NCBI GenBank assembly: GCA_965220985.1
Contig: OZ244854.1
Location: 868,001 to 932,000, forward strand
Length of the DNA stretch: 64,000 nucleotides
Reading direction: 5' to 3'
Source: JAPPHA01 sp965220985
Lineage (GTDB): Bacteria > Pseudomonadota > Alphaproteobacteria > Rhodobacterales > Rhodobacteraceae
The translations under genes were made by a program, and so were the position numbers. The notes below the pieces were generated by a model. It ran no database searches, was not told where the DNA came from, and worked only from the letters and a program-made list of their open reading frames with translations. Of this stretch, positions 54,234-63,061 are shown one piece after another (position 1 is the stretch's first letter; every line of letters begins with the position of its first letter).

Positions 54234-55145
54234 ATGGCACTGCCGAAGTATGCATCGCCGCTGGAGAAAGTCTGGTACTACGCTTTTCGGGTGATCTGCG
54301 CCCTGATATTCCTGTTTCTCATCGCGCCGATCCTCATCGTGATCCCGCTGAGCTTCAACGCGGAGCCGTACTTCACCTTCACCGAAAAGATGCTCAGCCT
54401 CGATCCCGACGGCTACAGCACCAGGTGGTACGACATTCTTCTCACCTTCGGCATGCAGGCGCCTGACGCACCGCGTGACGGCATCTGGTGGAGCGATGTT
54501 TGGAACAACGCCCAGTGGGTTCGGGCAGCCAAGAACTCCGCCATCATTGGCTTTTTCTCGACGATACTGGCAACAGCCCTCGGCACGTTGGCAGCGCTCG
54601 GCCTCAGTCGATCGGAAATGCCGTATCGGCGCGCGATCACGGCAGTGCTGATTTCGCCGATGATCGTGCCGATCATCATCACCGCGACCGGCCTTTTCTT
54701 CTTCTATTCCAAGACCGGGCTTGCCAATACCTACGTCGGCATCATCCTCGCGCACGCCACACTGGGAATTCCGTTCGTCATCATCACGGTCACCGCGACG
54801 CTTGTCGGTTTCGATCATTCGCTGACGCGGGCGGCGGCAAATCTTGGCGCCACGCCGACGAGGACATTCTTCCGGATCACGCTGCCCCTGATTCTTCCGG
54901 GGATCATCTCGGGGGCGTTGTTCGCTTTCGTCACTTCGTTTGACGAGGTGGTCGTGGTCCTATTCGTGGCGGATTTCGATCAGCAGACGATTCCGCGTCA
55001 GATGTGGAACGGAATCCGCGAACAGATCAGCCCAGCAATCCTGTCAGTTGCGACCATTCTGGTGATCATCTCGATCGCCTTGCTGACCTCGGTCGAGATG
55101 TTGCGGCGGCGTTCGGAGCGTCTGCGCGGCGTCTCGCCAAGCTAG
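54234..55145 (+). CDS. ABC transporter permease (PotC-like)
   Basis: This 303-residue permease has a first helix FRVICALIFLFLIAPILIVIP, an insertion of about 60 residues, and the EAA-type loop RAAANLGATPTRTFFRITLP (about 200-219). It starts four bases after the previous permease and ends the importer operon. Together with PotA- and PotD-like proteins it makes a complete importer. No downstream gene on the same strand is close. Confidence 0.9.
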   Translation: MALPKYASPLEKVWYYAFRVICALIFLFLIAPILIVIPLSFNAEPYFTFTEKMLSLDPDGYSTRWYDILLTFGMQAPDAPRDGIWWSDVWNNAQWVRAAKNSAIIGFFSTILATALGTLAALGLSRSEMPYRRAITAVLISPMIVPIIITATGLFFFYSKTGLANTYVGIILAHATLGIPFVIITVTATLVGFDHSLTRAAANLGATPTRTFFRITLPLILPGIISGALFAFVTSFDEVVVVLFVADFDQQTIPRQMWNGIREQISPAILSVATILVIISIALLTSVEMLRRRSERLRGVSPS

Positions 55146-55316
55146 AATCGTCTCTTCAAACCCAACCGTTCTCCACGTCGAGACTTCGAGCCGATTCGGT
55201 CTGCCTCGCAGGACAGCGACGCCCCATAGCGACTGACGAACTGGCGGATAGCCGGTCGCCGGGGCGGCCAATGGGCCAAATTTGCCTTGACGTTGCAGCG
55301 TTTTGCAAAACCGGCG

Positions 55317-56204
55317 TCAGTCGTCGCCCTTGGCGATGTCCTTGACGGTACGGTAGATGCCGGTGGTCCAGTCCTCGCCGCCGTGGCCTCTGGCGCTGGC
55401 GATATTGTAGATCTCGCGCGCAACAGCGCCTGTCGCCATCGGCACCCGGGCAGCGGCGCCAGCCGTCAGGGCCAGACCGATATCCTTGCGCGCCAAGTCC
55501 AGCTGGAAGGCGGGAGAGGGATCGTCGACCAGCGCCTTCTTGGGCCAGGCGGTGGTGATGTGACCAAGCCCCGCCGGCGTTTGCGAGATCACTTCAACAA
55601 TCGTGTCCTGGCTGACCCCGGCCGCCTGCCCGTAGGCCAGTCCCTCGGCAGTCGCCAGGTTGATGACGGCAGAAATGTAATTGTTGACGAGCTTGACAAC
55701 GGCACCCGAACCCAAGGGGCCGCAATGGGTGATCATCTCGCCCATGCATTCGAGATAGGGTGTAACCGTCGCCACATCTTCCACCTCCCCGCCAACCATG
55801 AAGGTCACCGTCCCGGCAACCGCATGGGCCGAGGTGCGCCCGACCGGGGCATCGACCATGGCAACACCCTGTTTCGCCAGACGCGCGCCGATGGCGCGGA
55901 TCTCCGACGGCAAGACGGTGCTCATGTCGACAAAGATTGCATCCTTGGAGATGCCTTCGGCAATTCCATTGGGCCCGAACACCGCCTCCTCGACGATGGG
56001 GCCGATGGGCAACATGGTAAAGACGACTTCCGCGCCAGTTGCGGCGTCCTTGGCGCTCGCGGCGGCTTCCGCACCGTCTTCCACGAGGCTCTGCACCGCA
56101 TCTTGCGACAGGTCATGCACTTTCAGGTCATGACCGCCTTTGATCAGGTGGCGCGACATCGCGCTTCCCATCTGGCCCAGCCCGACAAAACCGATTTTCG
56201 CCAT
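55317..56204 (-). CDS. 3-hydroxyisobutyrate/tartronate-semialdehyde dehydrogenase-like (YihU/GarR family)
   Basis: A 295-residue beta-hydroxyacid dehydrogenase: NAD(P) loop GFVGLGQMGSAM (5-16), substrate motif DAPVGRTSAHAVAGTVTFMVGG (about 117-138) and the catalytic lysine in GAVVKLVNNY (K~170). The GRTS-x2-A-x-AGT pattern is like YihU/GarR, which reduce tartronate semialdehyde or sulpholactaldehyde. It lies alone on the minus strand, with an aldehyde-dehydrogenase remnant just upstream in the same orientation, suggesting an earlier two-gene operon for a semialdehyde. Confidence 0.85.
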   Translation of the reverse strand: MAKIGFVGLGQMGSAMSRHLIKGGHDLKVHDLSQDAVQSLVEDGAEAAASAKDAATGAEVVFTMLPIGPIVEEAVFGPNGIAEGISKDAIFVDMSTVLPSEIRAIGARLAKQGVAMVDAPVGRTSAHAVAGTVTFMVGGEVEDVATVTPYLECMGEMITHCGPLGSGAVVKLVNNYISAVINLATAEGLAYGQAAGVSQDTIVEVISQTPAGLGHITTAWPKKALVDDPSPAFQLDLARKDIGLALTAGAAARVPMATGAVAREIYNIASARGHGGEDWTTGIYRTVKDIAKGDD

Positions 56205-56225
56205 TTACTTCTTCTCCCAATCGAG

Positions 56226-56590
56226 GCGCGATCAGCAAAATGCCGACCACCCCGTTGTGCAATACCGCCCGTCCAGCGGCAATCGATGCCAATTTGCGCT
56301 TTCGTGGCCGAAAGAGCTCTCCATCATGCTGCCGAACGGGGTCGCCTCGTCCGAATCTGCAACCTCGCTGACGCCTGCCACGCCGTGTCCCGGCGCGTCC
56401 GAACACCACCAAACCCGACCCAGATCCGGGGCATGGACGCAGAACGCAAAACCGTCATCGGTGCCATAGGCCAGCGCGATCATCTCGTCCACAGTGCCAA
56501 AGCCGAGAACGGGGGCAAAGGGGCCAATAATCTCGTTCCTTGCCACATCCATCAACGTGTAAACGCATTCAGGATTGCAGGAGACAAAGC
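56226..56590 (-). pseudogene. aldehyde dehydrogenase C-terminal remnant
   Basis: The minus strand encodes RNEIIGPFAPVLGFGTVDEMI, then LAYGTDDGFAFCVHAPDLGRVW, GHGVAGVSE, ATPFGSMMESSFGHESAN and YCTTGW, which track the last 110 or so residues of NAD-dependent aldehyde dehydrogenases ('EEIFGPVAPV...YGL...DLGRAW...ATPFGGMKESGxGREGG'). The catalytic cysteine and the NAD domain are missing. Several family-invariant residues have changed, so it is a decayed tail; an upstream start around 56717 has no homology. Confidence 0.55.
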
Positions 56591-56835
56591 GCGCCGTTGT
56601 TTCCCTCTCCGATTTTGCAGCCGGACAAAATCCAAGTACCAGCCCTGATGGCACCATCCACGGTCGCCTGCAACCCGACGGCACTGCCTCCCGCATGACC
56701 AAGGTCCCGCTGAGCAATCAAGCCCGGGAGTCGGATAATGGACAAATGGTTAGCCGTTCTTGATCCAGTTGGCCCAATTGGCGGATTGTGTAAGATTGAG
56801 TGAAAGAACTGGAGCTAGAAGTCCTTGGAGGACGC

Positions 56836-57735
56836 ATGTCGATACGCACTCTGAAAACGTTGATTGCCATCGCCGATCACGGCACCTTCAGTCGCGCCGC
56901 AGAAGCCGTCTTCGTCACCCATGCTGCGGTGTCTCAGCAAATGAAGTCTCTGGAAGAGGAATGGGGGGTGGCGATCTTCGACCGATCAAAACGTCCCCCC
57001 GAGTTCACGCCGATCGGACGCGCGCTGCTGGACAAGGCCCGCAAGGTGGTCAAGGACTACGACGACATCGTTCCAAGCGTCCTGGGTGACGATGGGTTGA
57101 AGGGCGAGTTGCGCATCGGCGCGCTGTCGACGCACATGACCGGTCTCATCCCGTTGGCAGTCTCGATCCTGAAGGCCGAACTCCCCGAACTCCATGTTCT
57201 GATGTATCCGGCCTTGACGCCCGCACTCGTGGCCCAGGTCGAGAGAAACGATCTGGACGCAGCCGTTGTCGCCCGTCCTGCGTCCCTGCCGCTCGCCGTC
57301 GATTGGGAATTCATCGCCGAAGAGCCTTTTCACCTGCTCGCATCGCAGCAGGTCGAAAGCGACGACCCTTTCGAACTGATGAAGACCGAGCCGTTCATCC
57401 GGGTGTCCCGCAGCGGCATCACCGGCGCCATCATCGAGAACTGGCTGACCGAACGCAAGATCCGGGTCAACGACTCGATGGAACTGGAGGGCACAGAGGC
57501 GATCACGAGTCTGGTCTACGGCAACCTCGGGATCTCGATCATGCCAAGGCTTGCGGTATCAAATCACCAGTCCTTCCCGCTCAAGCGGCTTTCGCTTGGT
57601 CCGGGCGGCCCTTCCCGCACCTTGGGCCTGATTTCCCGCAAGGACACCGTACGTGGGCGGATGATCGACGAGTTGGAGAGAGCCCTGCTCAAGGCCGTCG
57701 AGATTGGGCATCTGATCCCGGACGCCGATCGGTGA
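56836..57735 (+). CDS. LysR-family transcriptional regulator
   Basis: A 299-residue LysR regulator: N-terminal helix-turn-helix [21 protein letters not shown] and [18 protein letters not shown], then a complete effector-binding domain. ATG at 56836 (MSIRTLKTL) begins the fold. It is not next to a divergent promoter partner: upstream is the aldehyde-dehydrogenase remnant and downstream the end of the fumarase operon in convergent orientation. Its former target may have been the lost aldehyde dehydrogenase operon, or it may control the GarR-like gene; not determinable. Confidence 0.88.
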   Translation: MSIRTLKTLIAIADHGTFSRAAEAVFVTHAAVSQQMKSLEEEWGVAIFDRSKRPPEFTPIGRALLDKARKVVKDYDDIVPSVLGDDGLKGELRIGALSTHMTGLIPLAVSILKAELPELHVLMYPALTPALVAQVERNDLDAAVVARPASLPLAVDWEFIAEEPFHLLASQQVESDDPFELMKTEPFIRVSRSGITGAIIENWLTERKIRVNDSMELEGTEAITSLVYGNLGISIMPRLAVSNHQSFPLKRLSLGPGGPSRTLGLISRKDTVRGRMIDELERALLKAVEIGHLIPDADR

Positions 57736-57855
57736 TCGGTTCTGGCAATGTCCTGGCGACAACCTCTTCCAGGCCCCCGACTGAACGCCGAACCGCGGAA
57801 ACCGCTTTGCTGAAAGCTCGATGCTTGCAGCCGTCCAATCACGGCCCTTGCGAGA

Positions 57856-58524
57856 TCAGCCGATCAGCTCTTCCGTCCTGTCATCGGTTTCCCCGAACCG
57901 TTTCAGCACTGCGGGCTTGGTGCCTTCGTAGACGCGTTCAAGGTTCTTCTTGATGCGTTCGTTTTCACGCTCGAACAGGCAATTGCCCTCAAGGTCCGAG
58001 GCCACGATGAATGGTCCCATGCGCCTGCAGCGGATCACCCACATCGCCTGAGCCAGACCCAGTTCCTCGTTCCAGTGCACGGCCTCGACGTTTTCCACGC
58101 CACGGCCCAGAAGAGCGCCGGTGCCATAACCCACGGTCGACAGGTAGATCGCCCCGTTCGGCACAAAGTAGCTCTTGTAGTCCTTCGACGACATGCCACC
58201 CTTGCCGATGATCAGCTTTGCTCCGGTCTTGGCCATCCATTCCGGCAGCCACTTGGCAAACCGGAACGAGGCCGTGGCCGTCACGGCACCCATGTCGAAA
58301 CTGCCGTCTTCGCGGATGGTCGCGGCGGGCGAACAATGGAAGTTCGCGGCGCTTTCGGACGGCAGTTCCATCGGGATGTTGGCCCTGTCCTCCAGCGCCC
58401 GCATGTAGACGCCTTCGCGGGCGGTGTACATCAACCCGTCGAGATAGACGATGTCGCCAAGCCGCAACGCGGCCAGATCTTCGGGCGCGGGGGTGGTGCT
58501 CAGGACGATCTCGCGCGGTTTCAT
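57856..58524 (-). CDS. class I fumarase/L-tartrate dehydratase, beta subunit
   Basis: This 222-residue protein is the C-terminal (beta) half of class I hydro-lyases: LGDIVYLDGLMYTAREGVYM, GKGGMSSKDYKSYFVPNGAIYLS and the VEAVHWNEELGLAQAMWVI stretch are typical. ATG at 58524 overlaps the stop of the alpha subunit (ATGA). The pair hydrates fumarate or dehydrates tartrate or a methylated analogue. Being the last gene of the SDH-like operon, it would act on the enzyme complex's product. Confidence 0.88.
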   Translation of the reverse strand: MKPREIVLSTTPAPEDLAALRLGDIVYLDGLMYTAREGVYMRALEDRANIPMELPSESAANFHCSPAATIREDGSFDMGAVTATASFRFAKWLPEWMAKTGAKLIIGKGGMSSKDYKSYFVPNGAIYLSTVGYGTGALLGRGVENVEAVHWNEELGLAQAMWVIRCRRMGPFIVASDLEGNCLFERENERIKKNLERVYEGTKPAVLKRFGETDDRTEELIG

Positions 58525-59477
58525 GCCGCTGCCTCCTGTGCCGGATCCCAATCGACGCTGTCGCGCCGTTGATAGGGAGTGAACCAGTCCGGGTCGGTAC
58601 GGTATTCCACCCGGCCGTCAGGGAAAAGCCGCGCCACTGCACGCCTCGAAGACAGGCAGAAGGCATGGACGCTCATCTGCATGCCACCTGTATGGCAGTA
58701 ACCAACCTCGATGTTGCAATCGATCACCATGTGCTTGCCGACAAACCCCATGGCGCCCATGCCGATCGAGTTGCCAAGTTCCTTCAACTCGTCCTCAAGC
58801 GCGGCGATTCTCGGATCGGAGTTGCGGCTGCCAACGGTTCGCAGGGTCGAGGCGCGCTTGCCCAGCACCATGCAGGTGTCCTTCGACCCGCCCAGGCCGA
58901 CCCCGATGATGGCAGGCTGGCAAGCCAGCCCGCGCTTGCCGAAGGCCACGAGGCTGTCGAGAAAGAACCGCTTGATGCCTTCGATCCCGTCCGACGGGAA
59001 CAGCATCCGGTAGTCCGTGCCGAAGAGCCCGCCCTTGTGCACGGTGATCAGATCGAGCCATTCGCCCTCGGGTTCGAACCCGTATTCGATCTCGGGCGCG
59101 TTGATGCCAATGTTGTTGTCATGGTCGGTCCGCCACAGCGGATGTACCCGGTTGGGACGAAGGGGAACGCTCCTGGTCGCATCCGCCGTGGCCCCGCGCA
59201 GCGCCGCCTCAAGCGCGATCATCCCGCCTTCGATCCGAGCCTCGTTGCCCATCTTCACGAACCAGCGCGGCACGCCAGTGTCGCCGCACATGGCGCGGCG
59301 ATCCTCCTTGGCCGCCTCGTAGTTCTGCAGCATGGCCTGCAGCACGAATGACGACAGGTCGCCGTCTTCGGTCTTCGCCGCCGCCTTGAGCCCGTCAAGA
59401 TAGTCCTGCGGGATTTCGATTGCGGCCTTTTCCATCAGGGAATGGGCCGTGCTTCGGATCAGGTCGATCGGTATCAT
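58521..59477 (-). CDS. class I fumarase/L-tartrate dehydratase, alpha subunit
   Basis: A 318-residue alpha subunit that holds the labile [4Fe-4S] cluster: cysteines in MCGDTGVPRWFVKMG (near residue 60), GLGGSKDTCMVLGKR and GYCHTGGMQMSVHAFC are in the expected places. It overlaps the flavoprotein gene by four bases and the beta subunit by four. Two-subunit forms are shared by tartrate dehydratase (TtdAB) and fumarases of many alphaproteobacteria; the attached dehydrogenase favours fumarate or a substituted fumarate. Confidence 0.88.
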   Translation of the reverse strand: MIPIDLIRSTAHSLMEKAAIEIPQDYLDGLKAAAKTEDGDLSSFVLQAMLQNYEAAKEDRRAMCGDTGVPRWFVKMGNEARIEGGMIALEAALRGATADATRSVPLRPNRVHPLWRTDHDNNIGINAPEIEYGFEPEGEWLDLITVHKGGLFGTDYRMLFPSDGIEGIKRFFLDSLVAFGKRGLACQPAIIGVGLGGSKDTCMVLGKRASTLRTVGSRNSDPRIAALEDELKELGNSIGMGAMGFVGKHMVIDCNIEVGYCHTGGMQMSVHAFCLSSRRAVARLFPDGRVEYRTDPDWFTPYQRRDSVDWDPAQEAAA

Positions 59478-61237
59478 GCTTGTGCCACCAGTGTTTCAGG
59501 TTCGCCCTCGGGCAAAACGGTTTCGCCGGGTCTGACAATGGTAAACTGGACTTGCTCACGGGTCACCTCGACATCCTCGCCTGATTGCCTCGCAACCGTG
59601 AAGTCGGAGCTCTCCATGTCGCCCGGTTCGGGGAAGTCCTCGCGGTAATGGGCCCCGCGCGAGTTCTCGCGGACGAGTCCGGCCTTTGCAATGACCTCGG
59701 AGATTTCTGTCAGCGATGCCATGTTCAGCCAATCGTGCCACGACAGGTTGAACGCCAGGCTCGACGCATCGACACCGGTCTCCTGCAGCTCGTCCTTGAT
59801 CTCGGCAATGCGAGTCAGGCCGCGTTCCATCCCGACGGCACTCCGAATCAAGCCGACATCTTCCCACATCGCCTGCTGCAACTCCTGCCGCAACGGCTGG
59901 ATGCGGCCCGGCCTTTTGGCAAAAGGTCGTTGTGCGCGCTCGATCTCGGCCGACAACGCAGCCTCGTCCGGGTCGCGCAGCGCATTCATCTTGCGAATGT
60001 CCATGCCCATCGTGTCGCCGGCCACGCCGCCATAGACGGTCGAGTTGGCCACGCCATTGCCGCCCAGGCGGTTCGAGCCGTGGGCGCCGCCAGCATCTTC
60101 GCCAGCGACATAGAGACCCTCGATGGCGGTTCGGGTGTCCGTGTCGACAACAACGCCACCCATGAAATAGTGCGCCGTCGGCACCACTTCGACCTTGCCG
60201 CCCGCAAGGTCGAACCCGCAGTCGGCACAGCGCTTGACCATGCCCTTGAATTTCTTGCGGACGATGTCGGGACCCAGGTGGCTCATCGAGATGTACATCC
60301 CGACCAGGTCGGGATCGTTGTTCTTGCGCATCTCGGCATAGATTCCGCGGCTGACGACATCGCGCGTCGCGCGTTCGCCCGCGCTGTCGTAGTCGAACAT
60401 GAAACGGTCGCCGCGCGCGTTCAGCAGATGTCCGCCCGCCCCACGCAGACCCTCTTCCAGAACTGTCCCGGTCATCCGCGTGTTATCCCCGGCAAGCAGG
60501 CCAGTGGGGTGGAATTGCACCATCTCCATGTCGCGCAGCGGCAGACCGAGGCGCAACGCCATCGCGAGTCCGTCCATGGTCTTGTCGCCGGACGGCGTGT
60601 GATACTTGTACATGGTCGGGCCGCCGCCCGTGCCCATCATCACGGCCTTGGCGCGGACGAAGTGGAACTTCCCGGTGCGCATGTCGATGAACAGAACGCC
60701 CGAGAGCGCCGAACCGTCGGCGGTCGGGATCAGCCCGACGGCACGGTATTCCTGCAGTTTTTCGATGGGGCGCGACAGCACCTGTTCCATCAGCCGGTTG
60801 ATGATTTCGATGCCGGTCAGGTCGCCCTTGTGGACCGTCCGGTCAGCCGTTTGCCCGGCGAAGGCCTTGTGGTCCAGTTGGCCATCGGGCTTGCGATCGA
60901 AGAAACAGCCGATCTCGTTCTCCAGCTCGCGCATCCGCACCACGGCCTGCTCGCACAAACGCCAGGCCATGTCCTGGTTCGGCAACCACTTGCCGCCGAT
61001 GATCGTGTCCATGAAATGCCGCTCGACGCTGTCGCCGGGGCCCAACGCCACGTTGTAGCCGCCCTGCACCATCCGCGTGCAGCCGCACTTGCCGATCAAC
61101 CCCTTGACGGCAATGGTGATCCCGGTGCCCGGAGGGGCGGATTGCTGGGCGTGCAGGGCGGCGAACAGGCCGGCGCCACCCGATCCGAGGATCAAGATGT
61201 CCGTGTCGTGACGGTCGATGTCAGCTCTCGAGGTCAT
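59474..61237 (-). CDS. succinate dehydrogenase/fumarate reductase flavoprotein subunit
   Basis: This 587-residue flavoprotein has the FAD-binding fold DILILGSGGAGLFAALHA (near residue 15), the covalent-FAD histidine region around GCTRMVQGGYNVALG, the substrate motif MVQFHPTGLLAG and the catalytic Arg in the AGEDAGGAHGSNRLGGNG block. It belongs to the Sdh/Frd family. It is translated just after the cytochrome b subunit (three-base gap) and overlaps the fumarase alpha gene. Some positions are atypical of housekeeping SdhA, which usually sits with sucCD/mdh genes, so this may be a second, specialised complex. Confidence 0.88.
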   Translation of the reverse strand: MTSRADIDRHDTDILILGSGGAGLFAALHAQQSAPPGTGITIAVKGLIGKCGCTRMVQGGYNVALGPGDSVERHFMDTIIGGKWLPNQDMAWRLCEQAVVRMRELENEIGCFFDRKPDGQLDHKAFAGQTADRTVHKGDLTGIEIINRLMEQVLSRPIEKLQEYRAVGLIPTADGSALSGVLFIDMRTGKFHFVRAKAVMMGTGGGPTMYKYHTPSGDKTMDGLAMALRLGLPLRDMEMVQFHPTGLLAGDNTRMTGTVLEEGLRGAGGHLLNARGDRFMFDYDSAGERATRDVVSRGIYAEMRKNNDPDLVGMYISMSHLGPDIVRKKFKGMVKRCADCGFDLAGGKVEVVPTAHYFMGGVVVDTDTRTAIEGLYVAGEDAGGAHGSNRLGGNGVANSTVYGGVAGDTMGMDIRKMNALRDPDEAALSAEIERAQRPFAKRPGRIQPLRQELQQAMWEDVGLIRSAVGMERGLTRIAEIKDELQETGVDASSLAFNLSWHDWLNMASLTEISEVIAKAGLVRENSRGAHYREDFPEPGDMESSDFTVARQSGEDVEVTREQVQFTIVRPGETVLPEGEPETLVAQA

Positions 61238-61240
61238 GGT

Positions 61241-61579
61241 TCAGATCGCCCTCAGCAGAAAGGCGCCCGAAACCATGAAGGCCCCGGCAAGCGCTCCGGC
61301 AACCAGCGTTTTTTGCGGTGCTGACCACGGGAGAAACTCGAGCGCCAAAAGGCGCAGCCCACCGAACATGTGCACGGCCAGCAGGAAGACCAGTCCGAAT
61401 TCGGCGAACTTGACGATGGGGCGTTCGGCCCAGTGCAGAAAGCCGTCGAGTCTTTCGGTGTCGGTCAGGGCCAGCCCCAGAACATAGAAGTGCGCAGGCA
61501 GAAACAGCGCCAGACCAAGGCCGGACACGCGGTGCAAGAAGAAGGCGAACCAAAGGGGATTGTTGCGATAGCCTTTCAT
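61241..61579 (-). CDS. succinate dehydrogenase-like cytochrome b subunit (SdhC-like)
   Basis: A 112-residue membrane anchor with three hydrophobic segments. It contains the quinone/haem-site pattern FFLHRVSGLGLALFL (about 14-28), HFYVLG and a haem-ligand histidine in AVHMFGGLRLL (about 81-91). ATG at 61579 (MKGYRNNPLW) overlaps the previous gene by four bases; an earlier start adds 22 residues inside that gene. It anchors the flavoprotein/iron-sulphur pair in the inner membrane. Confidence 0.85.
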   Translation of the reverse strand: MKGYRNNPLWFAFFLHRVSGLGLALFLPAHFYVLGLALTDTERLDGFLHWAERPIVKFAEFGLVFLLAVHMFGGLRLLALEFLPWSAPQKTLVAGALAGAFMVSGAFLLRAI

Positions 61580-61914
61580 CGGATCACCGTCACGGCCATC
61601 ACGGCCCATGCCCCCATGACAAAAAAGACGGCGAACGACGCCCATGTCAGAATGCTCAGGACCATCCCGCGCAGTCGCAGGGTTTCACAAACGATCACGC
61701 GCAGGCCGATTGCGCCGTGCAGGGAGGCCGCGGCGACGAAAAGGCCGTAAAACAGCAGCCAGAACACCGACCCTCGGGTGCGACCCAGGATTTCCTCGGC
61801 GCTCAGGCCACCCTGGATGGCATAGACGATCATGCCCAGGTGAACGAACACGAGCGGCGCCATGATCATCGCACTGATGCGTTGGGCCAGATAGAGACGA
61901 ACTCCCAACATCAT
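61576..61914 (-). CDS. succinate dehydrogenase-like membrane anchor subunit (SdhD-like)
   Basis: A 112-residue three-helix membrane protein: RLYLAQRISAMIMAPLVFVHLG, then FWLLFYGLFVAAASLHGAIGLRVIV with a probable haem-ligand histidine, and a third helix at the C-terminus. It overlaps the iron-sulphur gene by four bases (ATGA) and the SdhC-like gene by four. It is the partner anchor for quinone binding. Confidence 0.82.
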   Translation of the reverse strand: MMLGVRLYLAQRISAMIMAPLVFVHLGMIVYAIQGGLSAEEILGRTRGSVFWLLFYGLFVAAASLHGAIGLRVIVCETLRLRGMVLSILTWASFAVFFVMGAWAVMAVTVIR

Positions 61915-62645
61915 CGACCCCGCTTCAGGCTGTTTCTCACGACAGCCCGCTTGAGCCCGGCAATGGCGCTCATCGGGTCAAGCTCGTTCGGGCAATGCGT
62001 CGAACAGTTGCCCATCGAGTGGCAGTTGAAACAGCCATCGCTTTGCGCGACGGTATCCAGCACCTTTTGCCGGTCGGCGTGCTTTTCGTCGTTCACGATG
62101 GTCCAGGCACGTTGCAGCGCCGCCGGGCCAAGGTAGTCCGGATTTCCCCGCACCGTGTCACAGACTGCGTAACAGATTGAACAGTTGATGCATTCGATCC
62201 CCTTGTCGGCGCTGGCGCGCTCCGGGCTCTCGGGCGAGATCTCCTGAATCTCGTCAAGGCGCGTCCTCGTGGCCACGTGGTGTCCGCCAACCTTGACCCA
62301 TTTGTCAAAGAACGGGTCCATGTCGACTGCCAAATCCTTGATGACCGGCAGATTGCCCAAGGGCGCAACTTCGATCCTGTTGCCCTTGAGAACTTTCTTC
62401 ACGTGGGTGCGGCAGGTCCATCGCGGCGTGCCATTCACCGTCATCGCGCACGAACCGCACACCCCGACCCGACAGGCAAAGCGGTAGGCCAGCGTCGGGT
62501 CTTCGTTCTGCTGAATCCAGGTGACGACGTCCAAAATCGTCTGATTGTCCTCTGCGGGAACCCTGAACGTCTCGTAACCGCCCGTGAGGGCGTCCCCCCT
62601 CCAGACAGACACTTCCATTTCTCGCGGTTGAGCAGGCAATTCCAT
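61911..62645 (-). CDS. succinate dehydrogenase/fumarate reductase iron-sulphur subunit
   Basis: A 244-residue protein with an N-terminal [2Fe-2S] domain (FACRVGVCGSCAMTVNG and WTCRTHV) and a C-terminal bacterial-ferredoxin domain with CINCSICYAVCD and GCFNCHSMGNCSTHCP for the [4Fe-4S] and [3Fe-4S] clusters. It passes electrons from the flavoprotein to quinone. Unlike the usual sdhCDAB order, this gene comes first in the operon. The upstream 100 bases carry an AT-rich promoter region. Confidence 0.9.
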   Translation of the reverse strand: MELPAQPREMEVSVWRGDALTGGYETFRVPAEDNQTILDVVTWIQQNEDPTLAYRFACRVGVCGSCAMTVNGTPRWTCRTHVKKVLKGNRIEVAPLGNLPVIKDLAVDMDPFFDKWVKVGGHHVATRTRLDEIQEISPESPERASADKGIECINCSICYAVCDTVRGNPDYLGPAALQRAWTIVNDEKHADRQKVLDTVAQSDGCFNCHSMGNCSTHCPNELDPMSAIAGLKRAVVRNSLKRGR

Positions 62646-62718
62646 ATGTCCGGTTGGCGCTTTGTGTCCGGTGGGCGCGGTTTCCTGAAACCTACTCCGC
62701 CCGACAGCCTAACAAAAA

Positions 62719-62731
62719 CATCAAATCCTAA
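62719..62731. promoter_or_regulatory. short inverted repeat upstream of the Sdh-like operon
   Basis: CTAAA-GGT-TTTAG lies about 75 bases before the iron-sulphur gene's ATG in an AT-rich stretch unlike its surroundings. It may be an operator for the IclR/GntR-type regulator whose remnant is adjacent. Unproven. Confidence 0.3.
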
Positions 62732-62750
62732 AGGTTTTAGTTAGAAGAAT

Positions 62751-63020
62751 TTACACAACGGCCACAACACGGGCCAAGGCTCGACCCGAACAGGTCGCAA
62801 TCGCGCCTTGTCCCGGAGGGCGGCCCAGCCCGTCAATCTCCCGTTGAATGAACCCTTCGTCCTCAAGAGTCGCATACAGACGGTGAATCGCGGGTGTGGT
62901 CGATCCGAGCGTCCGGTTCGCTTCGGTCGGGATCACCGGTGCGCCGGCATTAGCCGTTTCTTGCAAAGTCGTGAGCAGGCGAAGATTGACCTGGAATTCG
63001 TTTTCCTTCGAATCTTCGCC
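62751..63020 (-). pseudogene. IclR-family regulator, N-terminal remnant
   Basis: The minus strand encodes NLRLLTTLQETANAGAPV, then GSTTPAIHRLYATLEDEGFI and QREIDGLGRPPGQGA, resembling the helix-turn-helix of IclR regulators ('LxxLxALAxAGxPVxLxELAxxxGLPxSTxHRLLxTLExEGFV'). There is no good start codon in frame, and the effector-binding domain of about 180 residues is missing. The frame closes at 62751. It lies between a TRAP transporter gene and the Sdh operon, so it may be the wreck of their old regulator. Confidence 0.5.
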
Positions 63021-63061
63021 TGCCGTGATCGCACTGTGGAATCGGTTTCGTTTCCCCGTGA

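Noticed and set aside
59585..61324. Long plus-strand frame opposite the flavoprotein gene
   Set aside because: Composition-driven shadow; the minus-strand flavoprotein has all the family motifs.
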